DNA of 64,000 bases. Source: Cryptomeria japonica (Eukaryota > Streptophyta > Pinopsida > Cupressales > Cupressaceae). The stretch covers positions 142,323,349 to 142,387,348 of the forward strand of contig NC_081410.1 of the NCBI RefSeq assembly GCF_030272615.1, written 5' to 3'. A program made the position numbers and the translations under genes. Shown piece after piece: positions 12,221-23,373 of the stretch. Position 1 is the stretch's first letter; each line of letters starts with the position of its first letter. The notes under the pieces are model-generated. The model saw nothing but the letters and a program-made list of their open reading frames with translations, searched no databases and was not told the origin of the DNA.

Positions 12221-13205
12221 TGTCTCACAATAAAATGGTTAGTACATGATTAATATTCAATAAACCCAAAAACCATTTAAAATGAGATATCAAGAAAGAA
12301 TGAATAAGAACATCATGAAAACAAGACAAAATATACTCATGAAGCTCCCATTGCAAGTAGCTCTTCCTTGTCCTCCTCGCCTCCACGAACTTTGCTAGCT
12401 CCAAAGTTTGACAAATGGAGAGTTGGAGAGAGATGGAGTGAATGTGGATTTCTCTCCTTGTGCTCAACAAGGTAAGTGGATTATTGGATTGGATTTGAGT
12501 GATGGATAGGAGGATTTGGATTAGAAGATTAGAGAAAGAAGAGGAGAAAAGGGCATCATAACAATGCATGAGAAGATGGATCTTATTTGTGAGGAGAATT
12601 GGCTCCAATTTATATATTGGAGGAGGCCAATGGAGGGCCAAGATTGATTTGATTATGAAGGGTTGAGATTGATTTTAGATAGAAGGCATGGATCAAGGGT
12701 GCCTTGGGAAAATAAACAGGAATATAAATTCCTTTGGAAAAAGGGGGGAGAAATTTGAATTTCAAACTTGAGGAATTAAAAATTTCAAAATAAGGATGCA
12801 TTGAGGGATTCAAAGAAATTTGAATTTCTTTGAGAGGCTCAATGTTGATGTGACATGAGTGGGAATTAAAAATTGGAGAATAATGATAAGCATGATTATG
12901 AGAGATTCGAGAAGGATTAATTAGGTTGAGTGGGATTAGGAAAAGTGATTTGTAGGAATCACATGACTAGGTTAATTAATTAAAGTTAATTAACTGAGTG
13001 GGTTTTAGAGGAAATAGTTGTTGAGAGGACTTCAGAAGATTAGGGGAATAATTAATTTATTTGATGAATTAATTATTGGACTATAGTGACTGGATTAATT
13101 AAATTAGATTTAATTGATTTTGAGAGGAATAAGGATAACACAATTAAATTAATTAATTATGTTGATAGGCTTAAATTAATTAAATATTAATTTTAGGTGT
13201 CTACA
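12221..13205 (-). repeat. 3' LTR of element L
   Basis: It is about 985 bp and ends on the plus strand AATTTTAGGTGTCTACA. From about 12453 onward it matches 19972-20722 closely. The first 230 plus-strand bases (the U5 side) are only weakly alignable to the other LTR. A minus-strand TATA-like TATATAAATTGG lies at about 12606-12617. Confidence 0.85.
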
Positions 13206-13219
13206 TTTTGCCCCTCTTT
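13206..13219 (-). other. Polypurine tract of element L
   Basis: On the minus strand AAAGAGGGGCAAAA abuts the 3' LTR start TGTAGACACC. It is identical to the T1 PPT at 40713-40726. Confidence 0.85.
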
Positions 13220-15160
13220 GATATAGCGTCGTGAAATGATGTTATATTAAAGAAGAATAAAACATAGTGGAAGAAAAGGATAAAGGACTAGTAGCATGAT
13301 GCCCTAGTCATGAGATGAAGAAAAGGATAAGGACTAGTAGCATGATGCCCCAGTCATGAGATGACGAAGAATGATGAGGAGGAAGGATGACGAGGAAGCA
13401 GTGGTATGCCCCCTCGAGAGAACATGCGGTTTCAAAGAACACGGGTGTCCTCTCGAAAAGGAATTAGAAAAATAAGTGATGAAAGGATGAAGATAATGAA
13501 GGAGGAAAGTGGGATGAGTTGGAGTGTTGTGAATGAAATGATATAGAGAAATGATAAATAGATTGGATTTATTGTTGAGCAAGTATAGAGAGCAAACCTA
13601 GATTTGATATTGCCATGTACAGTCTACACCACTGATTATAAGAACCAGGATGATATGAAGATCCAACGTGTGGATTGACGCTTAGTTAAACAAGAATGCC
13701 TTGCACACAAACATACAAGTGTTGATAAACACTAATGCAGGGTTGTCGGTTCGTACAAGGAAGACCTTCAAACACACCATGCCATGAAAACAATGCCCCA
13801 TTATACACCAACCAAGACATACCAAGATATAGGATGATCAAGGCAGTCCTGAACAAGTATAGTCCTCGGACACAAGATGAAAACAAAGTGAAAAGCTCAA
13901 GCATGCAAACAACTTGCACATGACCAACTGATATCTCTTGCCAAGAGTAGGATATGGATTTGGATAAGCTATCGGACTAGGGAAGGATGCATCTTGATGG
14001 GCAGGGTGATGGATTGATCAATGGATGACAAAAGACAAGTTGGATGTGCAAGATCTGCAAATGAGAGGATTTCCACTTGGATTTGATTAGTGTAGTATGG
14101 ATGGGTGCTTGGATTAGGCACAAGTTAGTGCGAGCTCAGGTAGATGAGGAAAACTCAGTTTGATGGATTGGATAGGATTAGAAGAAGGATAAATGATTAG
14201 ATATGATGAAAAGGTGGACGGATGGTTGAATATGATTGGATTGAAGATGGGATTAATGATTGAATTGGAAGAGATAGAGAATATGATTGGATAAGATAGG
14301 ATTGGATTAGAAATTGGATTGGAAATTGGATTGGATTGGGTGGATTGGTGGATAGGATTTGATTGATTGGAACCAATGACAAGGGAGAACCAAGGATTGG
14401 TAAAAGGATGGATGGATGAAAGGAGGGAGTTATTGTTTGGATAGGAGACAGATGGATGGAGTGGATTGATATGCATGGGATATGGAAGAATGGAGAGTAG
14501 GGTGATGGAGACCCAAGGACTATGATGCAAAGGAGTGCAATGACCCACACCAGGGGTAGTGGAATTAAGGATGGTGGGTAAAGATGTATGAGTTTGAAGG
14601 ATAATATGTAATGGATATGGACGATAGAGGATTAAGGCGATTAAGGTTCGAATGCTCCAAAACATGCATGCATGATTCATTATTTTGTCTTTATATGATC
14701 AAGATGAAAGATAGGAATGGAGGATTCATTTTGATAGGATGAGGGATACGAGATGGAGGATATGGATATGATAGTCAAGATCAAAGATATGAAAGGAGAA
14801 TCGACTTGGATATGATGCAGATGGATGGGAGGTTTGTGTGGATGAAGCCTACCCCCAAGTGTAGAGTGCAAGGGGATGAGGGGATTACACATGACGCTTG
14901 TTTGCCAAGTTTTCATCATGGTACTTACCCAAGGTGCCACAAGAAGTGGTTTTCACCATTGGATGAAATGATTTTTGTTTACTTTTTTCTGATTTTTTTT
15001 TTTGTATTTTTCTTTATTTTTTTAAATTTTTAAATTTTTTTTAAAAATTTTTGGAATAGTTTGGATGGATAAGGATGAGGATGAGTGGACATGGAAGATA
15101 GTGGATGCGTGAAAGAGGAAGGGAGGACTCAAGCATCTAGTTACATAGATGGTATCCCTT
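13220..15160 (-). other. Element L interior, 3' noncoding part rich in GGAT/GATT
   Basis: The sequence is AG-rich on the plus strand with many GGATTGG, GGATGGA and GATTAGG units. A near-repeat GGACTAGTAGCATGATGCCC occurs at about 13286 and 13331. Open frames on the minus strand (for example 14114-14680) are Ser/Pro/Ile/Asn-rich and follow from the base composition. No convincing separate gene is seen. Confidence 0.45.
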
Positions 15161-15161
15161 A

Positions 15162-17194
15162 TTATTGCTTTGAACTAGAGGTATGCTCATAGATGTTGGT
15201 AACAATAATTGGGGAGATGAAATGGATAGGGATGGAAGATAAGAATTTTGAAAGGATTGGACTAATGGAATGGGATTGTGAAAAATGGATGGTGGATAAT
15301 GGATGGTGGATAATGGATGGGGTTTTGAAGAACTTGTGGAAGATCAACATTGGCACACACCTTGAAGGGTGGTGGAGTAGTGGGGAAGATTGTTTTGAAT
15401 TAGATGGGGGGTAAAGAGTGGATTTTGGGAAATGACGACCCAAAATAGAAGAAGGGGATGATGGAGTTGGGATGGTGGATTTTGGGACATAAGGACCCAA
15501 AATGGATTTTGAAGATGGAGTGTTAGATGGAGGATTGGAGGACTTATTAATGGATGGAGCTTTTGGATTAGCAAGTTTGGATGCCAATTTTTATTTTACT
15601 TTGGGATGCATTGCTTCTTTAGGAATCCACATAGTTTTTGATTTTTTCTTTTGGGGCCTTTGTGGCCTTTTTGATTTTTCTTTCTTTCGGATCATATTTT
15701 TCTTTTGAGCATGTCGTTTTGAGAGGACATGTTGATCCTTTGATTTTTGTGGAATTTGAGCTTTATTCTTTTTATATTGGGCATCCAAATTGTTTCCAAT
15801 AGTAATGGGATGGGTGCATGAGGATGAAGGATTGATGGATTTTATGGATGGGATGGTGGAAAGAGAGTGTTGGGAGGAATTCAAGGATGCGTGCCTTTGT
15901 TGATCTTGCTTAGGAATCATTTGAGGTGATGGAGTTGTGGATGGAGGGATGTAAGGACCCAATATGGATGGAAGGGATGAAGGATTGAGCATTGGAACAT
16001 AGGGGCCCAAAATGGATGGAAGGAATGAAGGGTTTAACTTTGGAACATAGGGTCCCAAAATGGATGCGGAAGATGAGGGATAATGGGATTTTTATTTGTA
16101 TGAGGGAAATCTGGATTTAGGAGGAATAGAGGATGTACCAACATCTTGAGCATTATCTTGAGGACCCTTATTATTTCAAAAACAAGATGCGAGTCCATTT
16201 TGAGGAGGATGAGATGTGGAAGGAAGATTAGGATCTTTAGATGGATTGGGATCATGACATGGAGATGAAGGGATACTTTGATCTTGACTATGGAGGGTAT
16301 CATGAGGTGGAGTGGGAGGGGTGATTGGATCATGAGATGGAAGAGGATCATGAGAGGAAATGGAGGGGATGGGATTATTAGATGGAGTGGAGGGAGATGC
16401 ATCATTAGATGGAGTGGTTTCTATGCTAGCATGCTTTGGAACAAGCTTTTGGCATGTTGGGAGTTGTGTGGATTGTGTGATGGATGAAGGTATGGAAGCT
16501 TTGATGTGAATAGATGTGGAAATGGGGGTATCATTAAGTGTGGGGGATTGGGATTTGTTTTGAGGTGGAGGTGATTGGGGTGGATGGAGGACTTGAGGAG
16601 ACTTGGCCACTTTGCTTTGAGGTGAGGGTTTTGTCTCCTTTGCTAGCATGTCTTTGATAAGATTATGGATGATGGATTTGGAGGATGTGGACAATATGGA
16701 TTTTGGAGGATTAGGATTAGATGGAGAATTGGGATTGGGTGGAGGATTAGGATTGGGATTGGAATTGGATGGAGGATTAGGATAATGGATTAGGGAATTA
16801 GGATTAATGATTGGAGGACTATGGGGTAAAGGATTTGGATGGGGAGTAGAGGTAATTAATGTGTTGTAGAAGGATGGGGATTGGGATGTAGATGTGGGGG
16901 GGAGATGGAGGTATACATATTGGATTAGAGGAGTATGTGGATGAGGGATAATATGGAGATATGGATGGGGAATAAGATGGAGATATGGATTGAGGGATAA
17001 GATGGATTTACCTTGTTGAAGGTAGAGGAAGGATAAGAGATATGGTATAGATTGGGATTGGGTGTATTGTGTTGAGATGGGATGGATGAAGGTATGATAG
17101 GTGAGTGGGAGATTATGGGATTAACTTGGTAGGCAGGTTCGTGAATTTGCGTGAGAATCTTCTCATACCAAGCTTTGAAATTATGGGTAGTCAT
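15162..17194 (-). pseudogene. Element L Pro/Ser-rich ORF of unknown function, broken
   Basis: A likely start at 17194 reads MTTHNFKAWYEKILTQIHEP, just downstream of the conserved leader. It is followed by increasingly Pro/Ser/His-rich sequence. A single minus frame then runs from 16694 to 15162 with only a few stops (around 16176, 16088 and 15591). It contains at least five copies of a peptide close to SILGPYVPK (two near 15430-15510, three near 15950-16070). There is no signal peptide, zinc knuckle or enzyme motif. The sequence looks disordered. It sits where gag would be, so it may be a replaced or degenerate gag, or only an expanded repeat that stayed open. I do not recognise the protein. 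Confidence 0.4.
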
Positions 17195-17329
17195 GTTGAG
17201 AGTGAAGGATTAGATTGGAATTGGATGAATATGTTTTGGAGGGGAAAGATTATGAAGATGATGTTAAATGAAGATGAGGATTAGTACTTGGCTTGGATTG
17301 ATGATGGATTAGGACTTGGCTTGGAATGA

Positions 17330-17720
17330 TGGTGGATTAGATTTGATTAGATTTTGATTGGATTTTGATTGGATTTTGATTTATTTGATTGGTCCTTGGA
17401 TTAGGACTTGATTGGATTGGAATAGTCCTTGGATTAGGACTTGATTGGATTGGTCCTTGGATTATGACTTGATTTGATTGGATTGGTCCTTGGATAAAGA
17501 CTTGATTGGATTGGTCCTTGGATTAGGACTTGATTTGATTGGATTGGTCCTTAGATTAGGACTTGATTGGATTGGTCCTTGGATTAGGACTTGATTTGAT
17601 TGGATTGGTCCTTGGATTAGGACTTGATTGGATTTGGAGGATGAATTGGATTTGATTGGATTAGTTGATTGATTGAATGGATTAGGACTTGATTTGATTG
17701 GATGATGAATTGGATTTGGA
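17330..17720. repeat. Tandem array of a roughly 28-37 bp CCTTGGATTAGGACTTGATT unit
   Basis: The unit CCTTGGATTAGGACTTGATT followed by GGATTGGT (or TTGATTGGATTGGT) repeats about eight times between 17390 and 17640. It fades into GGATT-rich sequence on both sides. Unit length alternates because a TTGAT segment is present or absent. Confidence 0.85.
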
Positions 17721-17974
17721 TTGGATAACCGGATTAGGAAGATGGATGGATTTGATTAATTGAAATTTTGGAGATTTGATTGGATTAGAGGAAGAATGAA
17801 TATTAGTTGAGGAAAGATGATTGTTTGAATGGATGAAAGTGGATTGGGGATTGGAGAATTTCTTGGATAGATAGAAATGGATTAAAGATTTGATGATGGC
17901 AAGATGGAATTTGGAAAGAGGGATGATTGATTGGTTGTGGGGATGGGGTGGACTTGGCAAGAGATGTCAAGTAA

Positions 17975-18560
17975 AGAAAACACAATGGTCAAAAGAAGTT
18001 AGACTCAAAAGACACTCATGCTCCTTCATAACATATCCTATGGATCCCAATTGGTTTCCCAGCCACGCCTACCCAGAGCGGACACTTAGATGCTTGACCC
18101 CACTCACTCCTCTCCACGTCACTCACTTCTTCGGGGCAGCCAAGCATCAATTCCCATGACAACTCCTCATGGCGAACTTTGTGTCTTTACTAAGGGCCAT
18201 AAAAATATGGGCGGCTTCAGAGGTCTGACCTCCTGCACCAATGACTAGAAGGTTTTTGGCCACTATGAACAAGGTGTTTAGTAAGTCTTCTTGTTAGGAA
18301 CTACCCTTCGTAGTTGCGCAAGTGCAATTGAGGCCTATAGCCCAACGAAGCACCAAGAACTTAGTAGTCACGCAAGCGTGATTGAGATCTCTAGGATCCT
18401 ACTAAGCACCCAATGTGAGAGTGAACTCTCATATAGCCCCAACCATTGACCCTTTCGTAGTCAATGGCCTATTTATTATAGTGAGTTGGGAACCCTAAGT
18501 CCGGGTGTACTCACTTGGGTCATTCCCCTCTTACCTTATCAAAGATCAAGTTGGGAGGGT
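17975..18560 (-). other. Conserved 5' leader of element L
   Basis: Read on the minus strand, it shares ordered blocks with T1 26790-27330. These include ATGACCCAAGTG (T1 ACGACCCAAGTG), GATGCTTGGCTG, GAAGTGAGTG, GTCAAGCATCTAAGT and ATCCGCT/GTCCGCT. It lies between the GC-rich repeat zone and the ORF. Coding sequence differs completely between the two elements while these blocks persist. Confidence 0.6.
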
Positions 18561-19289
18561 AGACCCACTAAGGGTAAGCATGCAACAAACAAGAAAAGGT
18601 TTGAGGGTCGGGATTTCTGATTGTATATGCAGACAAGAGCATACTCTCCTACCTCTACACTTTCCTCAAACACAAAAAACAAGAGTTCTTTTACCCCTAA
18701 TTAAGATCTAGGTGCCTAGAATAAAAAGATTAAGAAATACACAATGTTTAGTCGGATTTCCTTAGGAAACCTGCAAAAAAGTGGATTAGTAGTTTGAAAA
18801 TGAAATCTTCAACAAGCGTCCTGCAAAAGACAGAAGAATGTCAAAATTATATATTTTTTTAATTTTTTGGGAATGAGTAGAAAAACAAGAATAAAAATTT
18901 TTCTACTAATGACAAGTGTGGATTTGGAGGAAAATTTGATGGGTAAATGGGGTTTGACTAGGTTTTTGCCACTTTCCAAGGGATAGGCAAGCATAAAATG
19001 GGGATTTTGGAGGAGAGATGAAGGAATGGAAAAATTTGTCCAAGAGGGACAAAGAAGAAAAAATTGGAGATAGACAATATGGGAAAATTTGGAGGTGATT
19101 GGATAAAAGTGGAATGAGTTATGACAAACCCTAAAAATAGAGGAATGTGGGATTTTGGGCTTCAAAAAGCAGAATTTGGGATAAGGTTCCCAAGGAAGGA
19201 AATGTGCAAAATGAAATTGTGGGGGATCTAGTGAAGTTTGGAAGAAAGAAGAGTGAATATGAAGAAGATATGATTTTTTTTTAGTTTTT

Positions 19290-19680
19290 TGATTAATTCC
19301 TGCGGCTGCGCCGATTTGCAGACAGTCGCGCTAATGCGTTCGTGCTAACAGACAGATTTATTAATAGTTAAATAGATAAAAAATAAATGCAGACGCACTG
19401 ATTAGCAGGCGCTCGCGCTAATACAAATAGAGTTCACGCCCAAAATTTAAAATTCAATTTTTTTACAAAAACGCTTGCACTAATCGCAAAGCGGTAGCGC
19501 TGAAGCAGAAACAGAAAATACATAGAAGTGAGAAATGCAAAAGAGGAAGAATGAGGAGGAGATAGAAGAATTTTCTGGGCGGACGCGTTGAAACACAGTG
19601 AGGCGCACAATTTTTTTTGAATTTTCCTGCGATCGCGCTGAAGTCGAGGCGCTCGCACTCACGCTAATACGTGAACCTGC
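19290..19680 (-). repeat. GC-rich short-repeat zone in the element L leader
   Basis: Recurring units such as GCGCTCGCGCTAATAC, GCAGACGCACTGA, TGCGATCGCGCTGAAG and GCACTAATCGC stand out against AT-rich surroundings. They lie shortly after the PBS on the minus strand, as does the GCGTCTGTG array in T1, but the motif differs. Confidence 0.5.
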
Positions 19681-19730
19681 AAAAAAACCTTCACAAAAAA
19701 AAACTCAATTTTTTGTTAAATTTGGGACGT

Positions 19731-19750
19731 GGGTCCCATTGGGCGTGCCA
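19731..19750 (-). other. Primer binding site of element L
   Basis: On the minus strand TGGCACGCCCAATGGGACCC follows the LTR end TTCA after a TTT spacer. It matches the T1 PBS at 15 of 20 positions, with the same spacer. Confidence 0.7.
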
Positions 19751-19753
19751 AAA

Positions 19754-20722
19754 TGAAGAGGGGAAAAACCAACAAGGTGGATTAGTGATGGTTAGCATAC
19801 AAATCAAACACTAAAAGCATAAGAACATGAAGCATAGACCAAATCACATAAAAAACATGAAGATTAATACCTTTTACCTTCTTCCTCAGATTGAACCTTT
19901 GATGAAGCCAAAGATGCACCCTTCCTTAGCTTGTTTGGATTGGCTCTTTGATTGTGATGTGGAATGCTCTCCTTTGTGCTCAACAAGATAGATGGATTAT
20001 TGGATTGGATTTGAGTGATGGATAGGAGGATTTGGATTAGAAGATTAGAGAAAGAAGAGGAGAAAAGGGCATCATAACAATGCATGAGAAGATGGATCTT
20101 ATTTGTGAAGAGAATTGGCTCCAATTTATAGATTGGAGGAGGCCAATGGAGGGCCAAGATTGATTTGATTATGAAGTGTTGAGATTGATTTTAGATAGAA
20201 GGCATGGATCAAGGGCGCCTTGGGAAAATAAACAAGAATATAAAATTCCTTTGGAAAAAGGGGGGAGAAATTTGAATTTCAAACTTGAGGAATTAAAAAT
20301 TCCAAAATAAGGATGCATTGAGGGATTCAAAGAAATTTCAATTTCTTTGAGAGGCTCAATGTTGATGTGACATGAGTGGGAATTAAAAATTGGAGAATAA
20401 TGATAAGCATGATTATGAGAGATTCGAGAAGGATTAATTAGGTTGAGTGGGATTAGGAAAAGTGATTTGTAGGAATCACATGACTAGGTTAATTAATTAA
20501 AGTTAATTAACTGAGTGGGTTTTAGAGGAAATAATTGTTGAGAGGACTTCAGAAGATTAGGGGAATAATTAATTTATTTGATAAATTAATTATTGGACTA
20601 TAGTGACTGGATTAATTAAATTAGATTTAATTGATTTTGAGAGGAATAAGGATAACACAATTAAATTAATTAATTATGTTGATAGGCTTAAATTAATTAA
20701 ATATTAATTTTAGGTGTCTACA
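19754..20722 (-). repeat. 5' LTR of element L
   Basis: It is 969 bp, starts TGAAGAGGGG and ends GGTGTCTACA on the plus strand. The duplicated target GATTC follows immediately. The U3-R side is nearly the same as 12453-13205; the U5 side is not. Confidence 0.85.
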
Positions 20723-21680
20723 GATTCTACTATTTCTAGCATTAATACCTCATCCACTCCCTTAGGTTTCATGGGTATGTCTAGTAGTTCGACCTCTGCC
20801 TCTGTTGCAGCTCATATCTCTACAGTCAACACTAGTACTACATATGTCGATGGCATTGGTTCTCTTGGGGGTTCTAGTGGAGGTGGTGGCACATTTGGCT
20901 CACCTCCACTTGCTAATCCTGTCTTGAACACTATCTTATAGAACATGGGGCATTTACAGTTATAGCTTACAAACCTGGCCTCCGCTTCTAGTTAATCGTT
21001 TATGCCTATATATTATAGGAAGAGTCCCCTTAACATCACTATCTTGAGCACCATCCTTCCTCGTACGACTGAATCATTGAAGTTTGACAGGTTCAACATT
21101 GATGGGGACCCTAATATACACATTGACTCTTGTATGACCATGTGTAGTAATTACCACATCCTGGACTTTATATTGTTTAAACTATTCTCACGATCTCTTA
21201 AGGGAACTACTTTAGAGTGCTATAGCTCCTTGCTAGATCATTCCATTCGTACCTTTGATCAACTCATTGATTTGTTTCTTGGACAGTTTCAGGTTAACAT
21301 TGGCAACAGGGTCACTATTGTTGATCTTGTTCACTGTAAGTGGAAACCCAACAAAAAGGTCACATATTTCATCTAAAGATATCAATCAATCTCTACCAAG
21401 ATTTATTTTCCCTACGAGATAGCGATTTGTAGAAGATGTTCATTGGCAATCTGTAGTCAACATTGAGGGAGAAGTTATATCTTAATCATTATCAAAACTT
21501 TACCAATATGTGTTTCACACTCACAGACTACTGGCACACTATGATGCAGTTCAAATATTCTACTTCGAACCCTCACGATGGGTCTTTGCAGGCATGCCCA
21601 CCAAAGGGTCTAGAAAGAACAAAGTTGTATCTAATATTGTAGTTGTTCCTTCAATGACTACTACACAAGGGTCACAATAG
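20723..21680 (+). pseudogene. Element B gag (retrotransposon gag domain), broken
   Basis: After the L insertion the B frame resumes with a Ser/Thr/Gly-rich linker (20723-20940). A gag domain follows at about 21060-21376 (KFDRFNIDGDPNIHIDSC, LFSRSLKGTTLECYSSL, FDQLIDLFLGQFQVN). It resembles the T1 gag (KFDKYRGKGDPKAHIRQFF, LFPQSLGDQAMEWFS). Gag forms the particle in which reverse transcription takes place. Stops at 20939, near 21000 and at 21374 break the frame. Coding resemblance continues to about 21680, where T1-like sequence has TRGS-type linkers, before the region holding the solo LTR. Confidence 0.65.
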
Positions 21681-21795
21681 AATATAACATTCTCTAAATT
21701 GAATGACTCCTACTTAAGTATAATGCAACTATTGCTAAAAGATAATCTGATTACCCATCTCGAGGTTTGACCACTGTCCGATAATAGGCCCTATC

Positions 21796-22604
21796 TGTAT
21801 ATGGTGAAAATATGATGATAAACTATTGTAAAACCATAAAGATCCAACCACGAACAATCTAGGTCCTACAATGAGACATTCACCAATACCAATAAAGATA
21901 CCTAATATCATGCAAATCAACAAAATAAAGCAATATTATCATTCACATGTCAAGTGGGGTTTCAATCTCCATTGTCTCCTATCTCTATTGATCTTGTTTG
22001 ATATATTTTCTCTTAGATTTTATGTGTGCACAAGAGCTTAACAAAGAAAAAATTGTGGTTGATAGCTTTATTGCAAGAAGGATTGATTGCATATGAGTGT
22101 TTTAACACATTGATTAGCTAGTTGGATTGACTAGACATATTGATTAGGTGATTAGGGTTGATAATGAAGGGAGTATCCTTTTATAAAGAGAACATTGTAA
22201 GAAATGGAGGGATAAGATTAACGGGTGTAAAGATAAATGGTTAGCTAGGATCAAAGGCAGGTAGAGGAAATAATTAAATGATAAAGGGGTAGATAAGAGA
22301 ATAATTAAGAGATGAGTGACATGTGTCATGGGTAGAAAGGGCTAATGAATTAATTAAATAAATAAAGATTTATTTAATCAATAGAGGAAGGGGGATCAAT
22401 TAAATAAATAAAATATCTATTTAATTTAGGAAAATGACAATTATAAAATAAAATTATTTATTTAAATGAGGAAAGGCTTAGAAGAGGATTAATGAGTTAA
22501 TCAAATAAATAAAGATTTATTTAATTAATAGAAGACTTAGGATAAAATAATTAAATAAATAAAAATATTTGTTTAATTAAAGGGGAAAATTTTAGGTGTC
22601 TACA
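21796..22604 (-). repeat. Solo LTR of the T1 family, minus orientation
   Basis: On the plus strand it starts TGTATATGGTGAAAATA and ends AAATTTTAGGTGTCTACA. These are the reverse complements of the T1 LTR end and start. It carries the same TAAATAAAT palindromes and the CATTGATC-TTGCTT block. Flanks CTATC (21791-21795) and CTACC (22605-22609) match at 4 of 5. No internal element sequence accompanies it, so it is the product of LTR-LTR recombination. Confidence 0.85.
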
Positions 22605-23348
22605 CTACCAACATTGGTATGATGGATCAAAATTTTGTCATTGCCATCATGTACCTAGTCATGACACTGAGTGATGTTATCTTCAAAATATTGTCTAAGA
22701 TCACATTTGCAGTGGTGCGATTAAAGTGGATGAGAAGAAGCGTAAGTCAAAAAAGTCTGTTGATAAGACCAATAGGGATTTGCATATCTACATTGATTTG
22801 TTTCCCCCGCTTTTGATGAATTTCATCTATGTATCAGATCCTCCTTCAGATGACGGTCCATTTGTGAACATGGTCACCATCCCTCTTATTTGTTTGCCTC
22901 CTAGCTAGAAGAGGAAGGTATCAAACACATCATTATCATTCACCCCTTTGGATGCCTCGTATTATGGAGAGCCTACTCCTTTGTACATCCCTCCTAAGTT
23001 GAATGATCAACCTATAACAAGTGTTATGGTTGATCCATCATGCAAAGTCGATGTTATCACAGAGAAAACTCTATTTGTGAACGGTTGGCAGAGGCCTACA
23101 TATGACTAATGTCGAGCAACCCTGAGGACACATGATGGTTTCTCTATCTCTCCTTTGGATATCATCACCTTGATGGTCCTCGTTGAACCCAAGGTTGTGT
23201 TGTCATCCTTTGTTATCATTCCTGAGTCGAACCTCTTTCGCGTTAAGTTGGGCATTCCCTGGCTGATTGCGGTCCCCTCAGTTGTGCATAAATGTCTAAA
23301 TTTTTCCCACAAGGGTTCGATCCATGTCATCCAAGACATTGGATACTG
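22605..23348 (+). pseudogene. Element B zinc-knuckle region and retropepsin remnant
   Basis: At 22620-22730 sequence resembling a Tat-type knuckle (CHCHHVPSHDTE, compare T1 CEFHKSKGHKIGNC) is followed by IKVDEKKRKS. From about 22990 to 23345 comes an aspartic protease-like stretch. It includes PSCKVDVITEKTLF in the place of the active-site strand and VKLGIPWLIAVPSVVHKCLNF, aligning with T1 ILLGRPWIHEMRAVPSTYHQ. The expected D-S/T-G triad is not preserved in what I can read. Several stops occur. The enzyme would have cut gag-pol. Confidence 0.55.
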
Positions 23349-23373
23349 ATCCCTTGTAGATTGGGGAGATTTT

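Larger units (their letters stand above)
12221..20722 (-). mobile_element. Element L: non-autonomous LTR retrotransposon (LARD-like), minus strand
   Basis: LTRs are at 12221-13205 and 19754-20722. A perfect 5-bp target duplication GATTC lies at 12216-12220 and 20723-20727. On the minus strand a PBS (TGGCACGCCCAATGGGACCC) follows the 5' LTR, and the PPT AAAGAGGGGCAAAA precedes the 3' LTR. That PPT is identical over 14 bases to T1's, and the first 17 LTR bases also match T1. The 6.5-kb interior has no RT, RNase H or integrase motif. It holds a GC-rich repeat zone, a conserved leader, and a long low-complexity Pro/Ser-rich coding stretch. Shared signals suggest it was mobilised by a T1-like element. 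Confidence 0.85.

Noticed and set aside
12225-12641. ORF starting MALHWPPPIYKLEPIL (again at 19864-20157)
   Set aside because: Both lie within the two LTRs of element L. They are open only because LTR copies share sequence, and no domain is seen.
14114-14680. 188-codon minus-strand ORF rich in Ser, Pro, Ile and Asn
   Set aside because: It follows from the GGATT-rich composition. Overlapping frames are open as well, and no start context or repeat peptide supports it.
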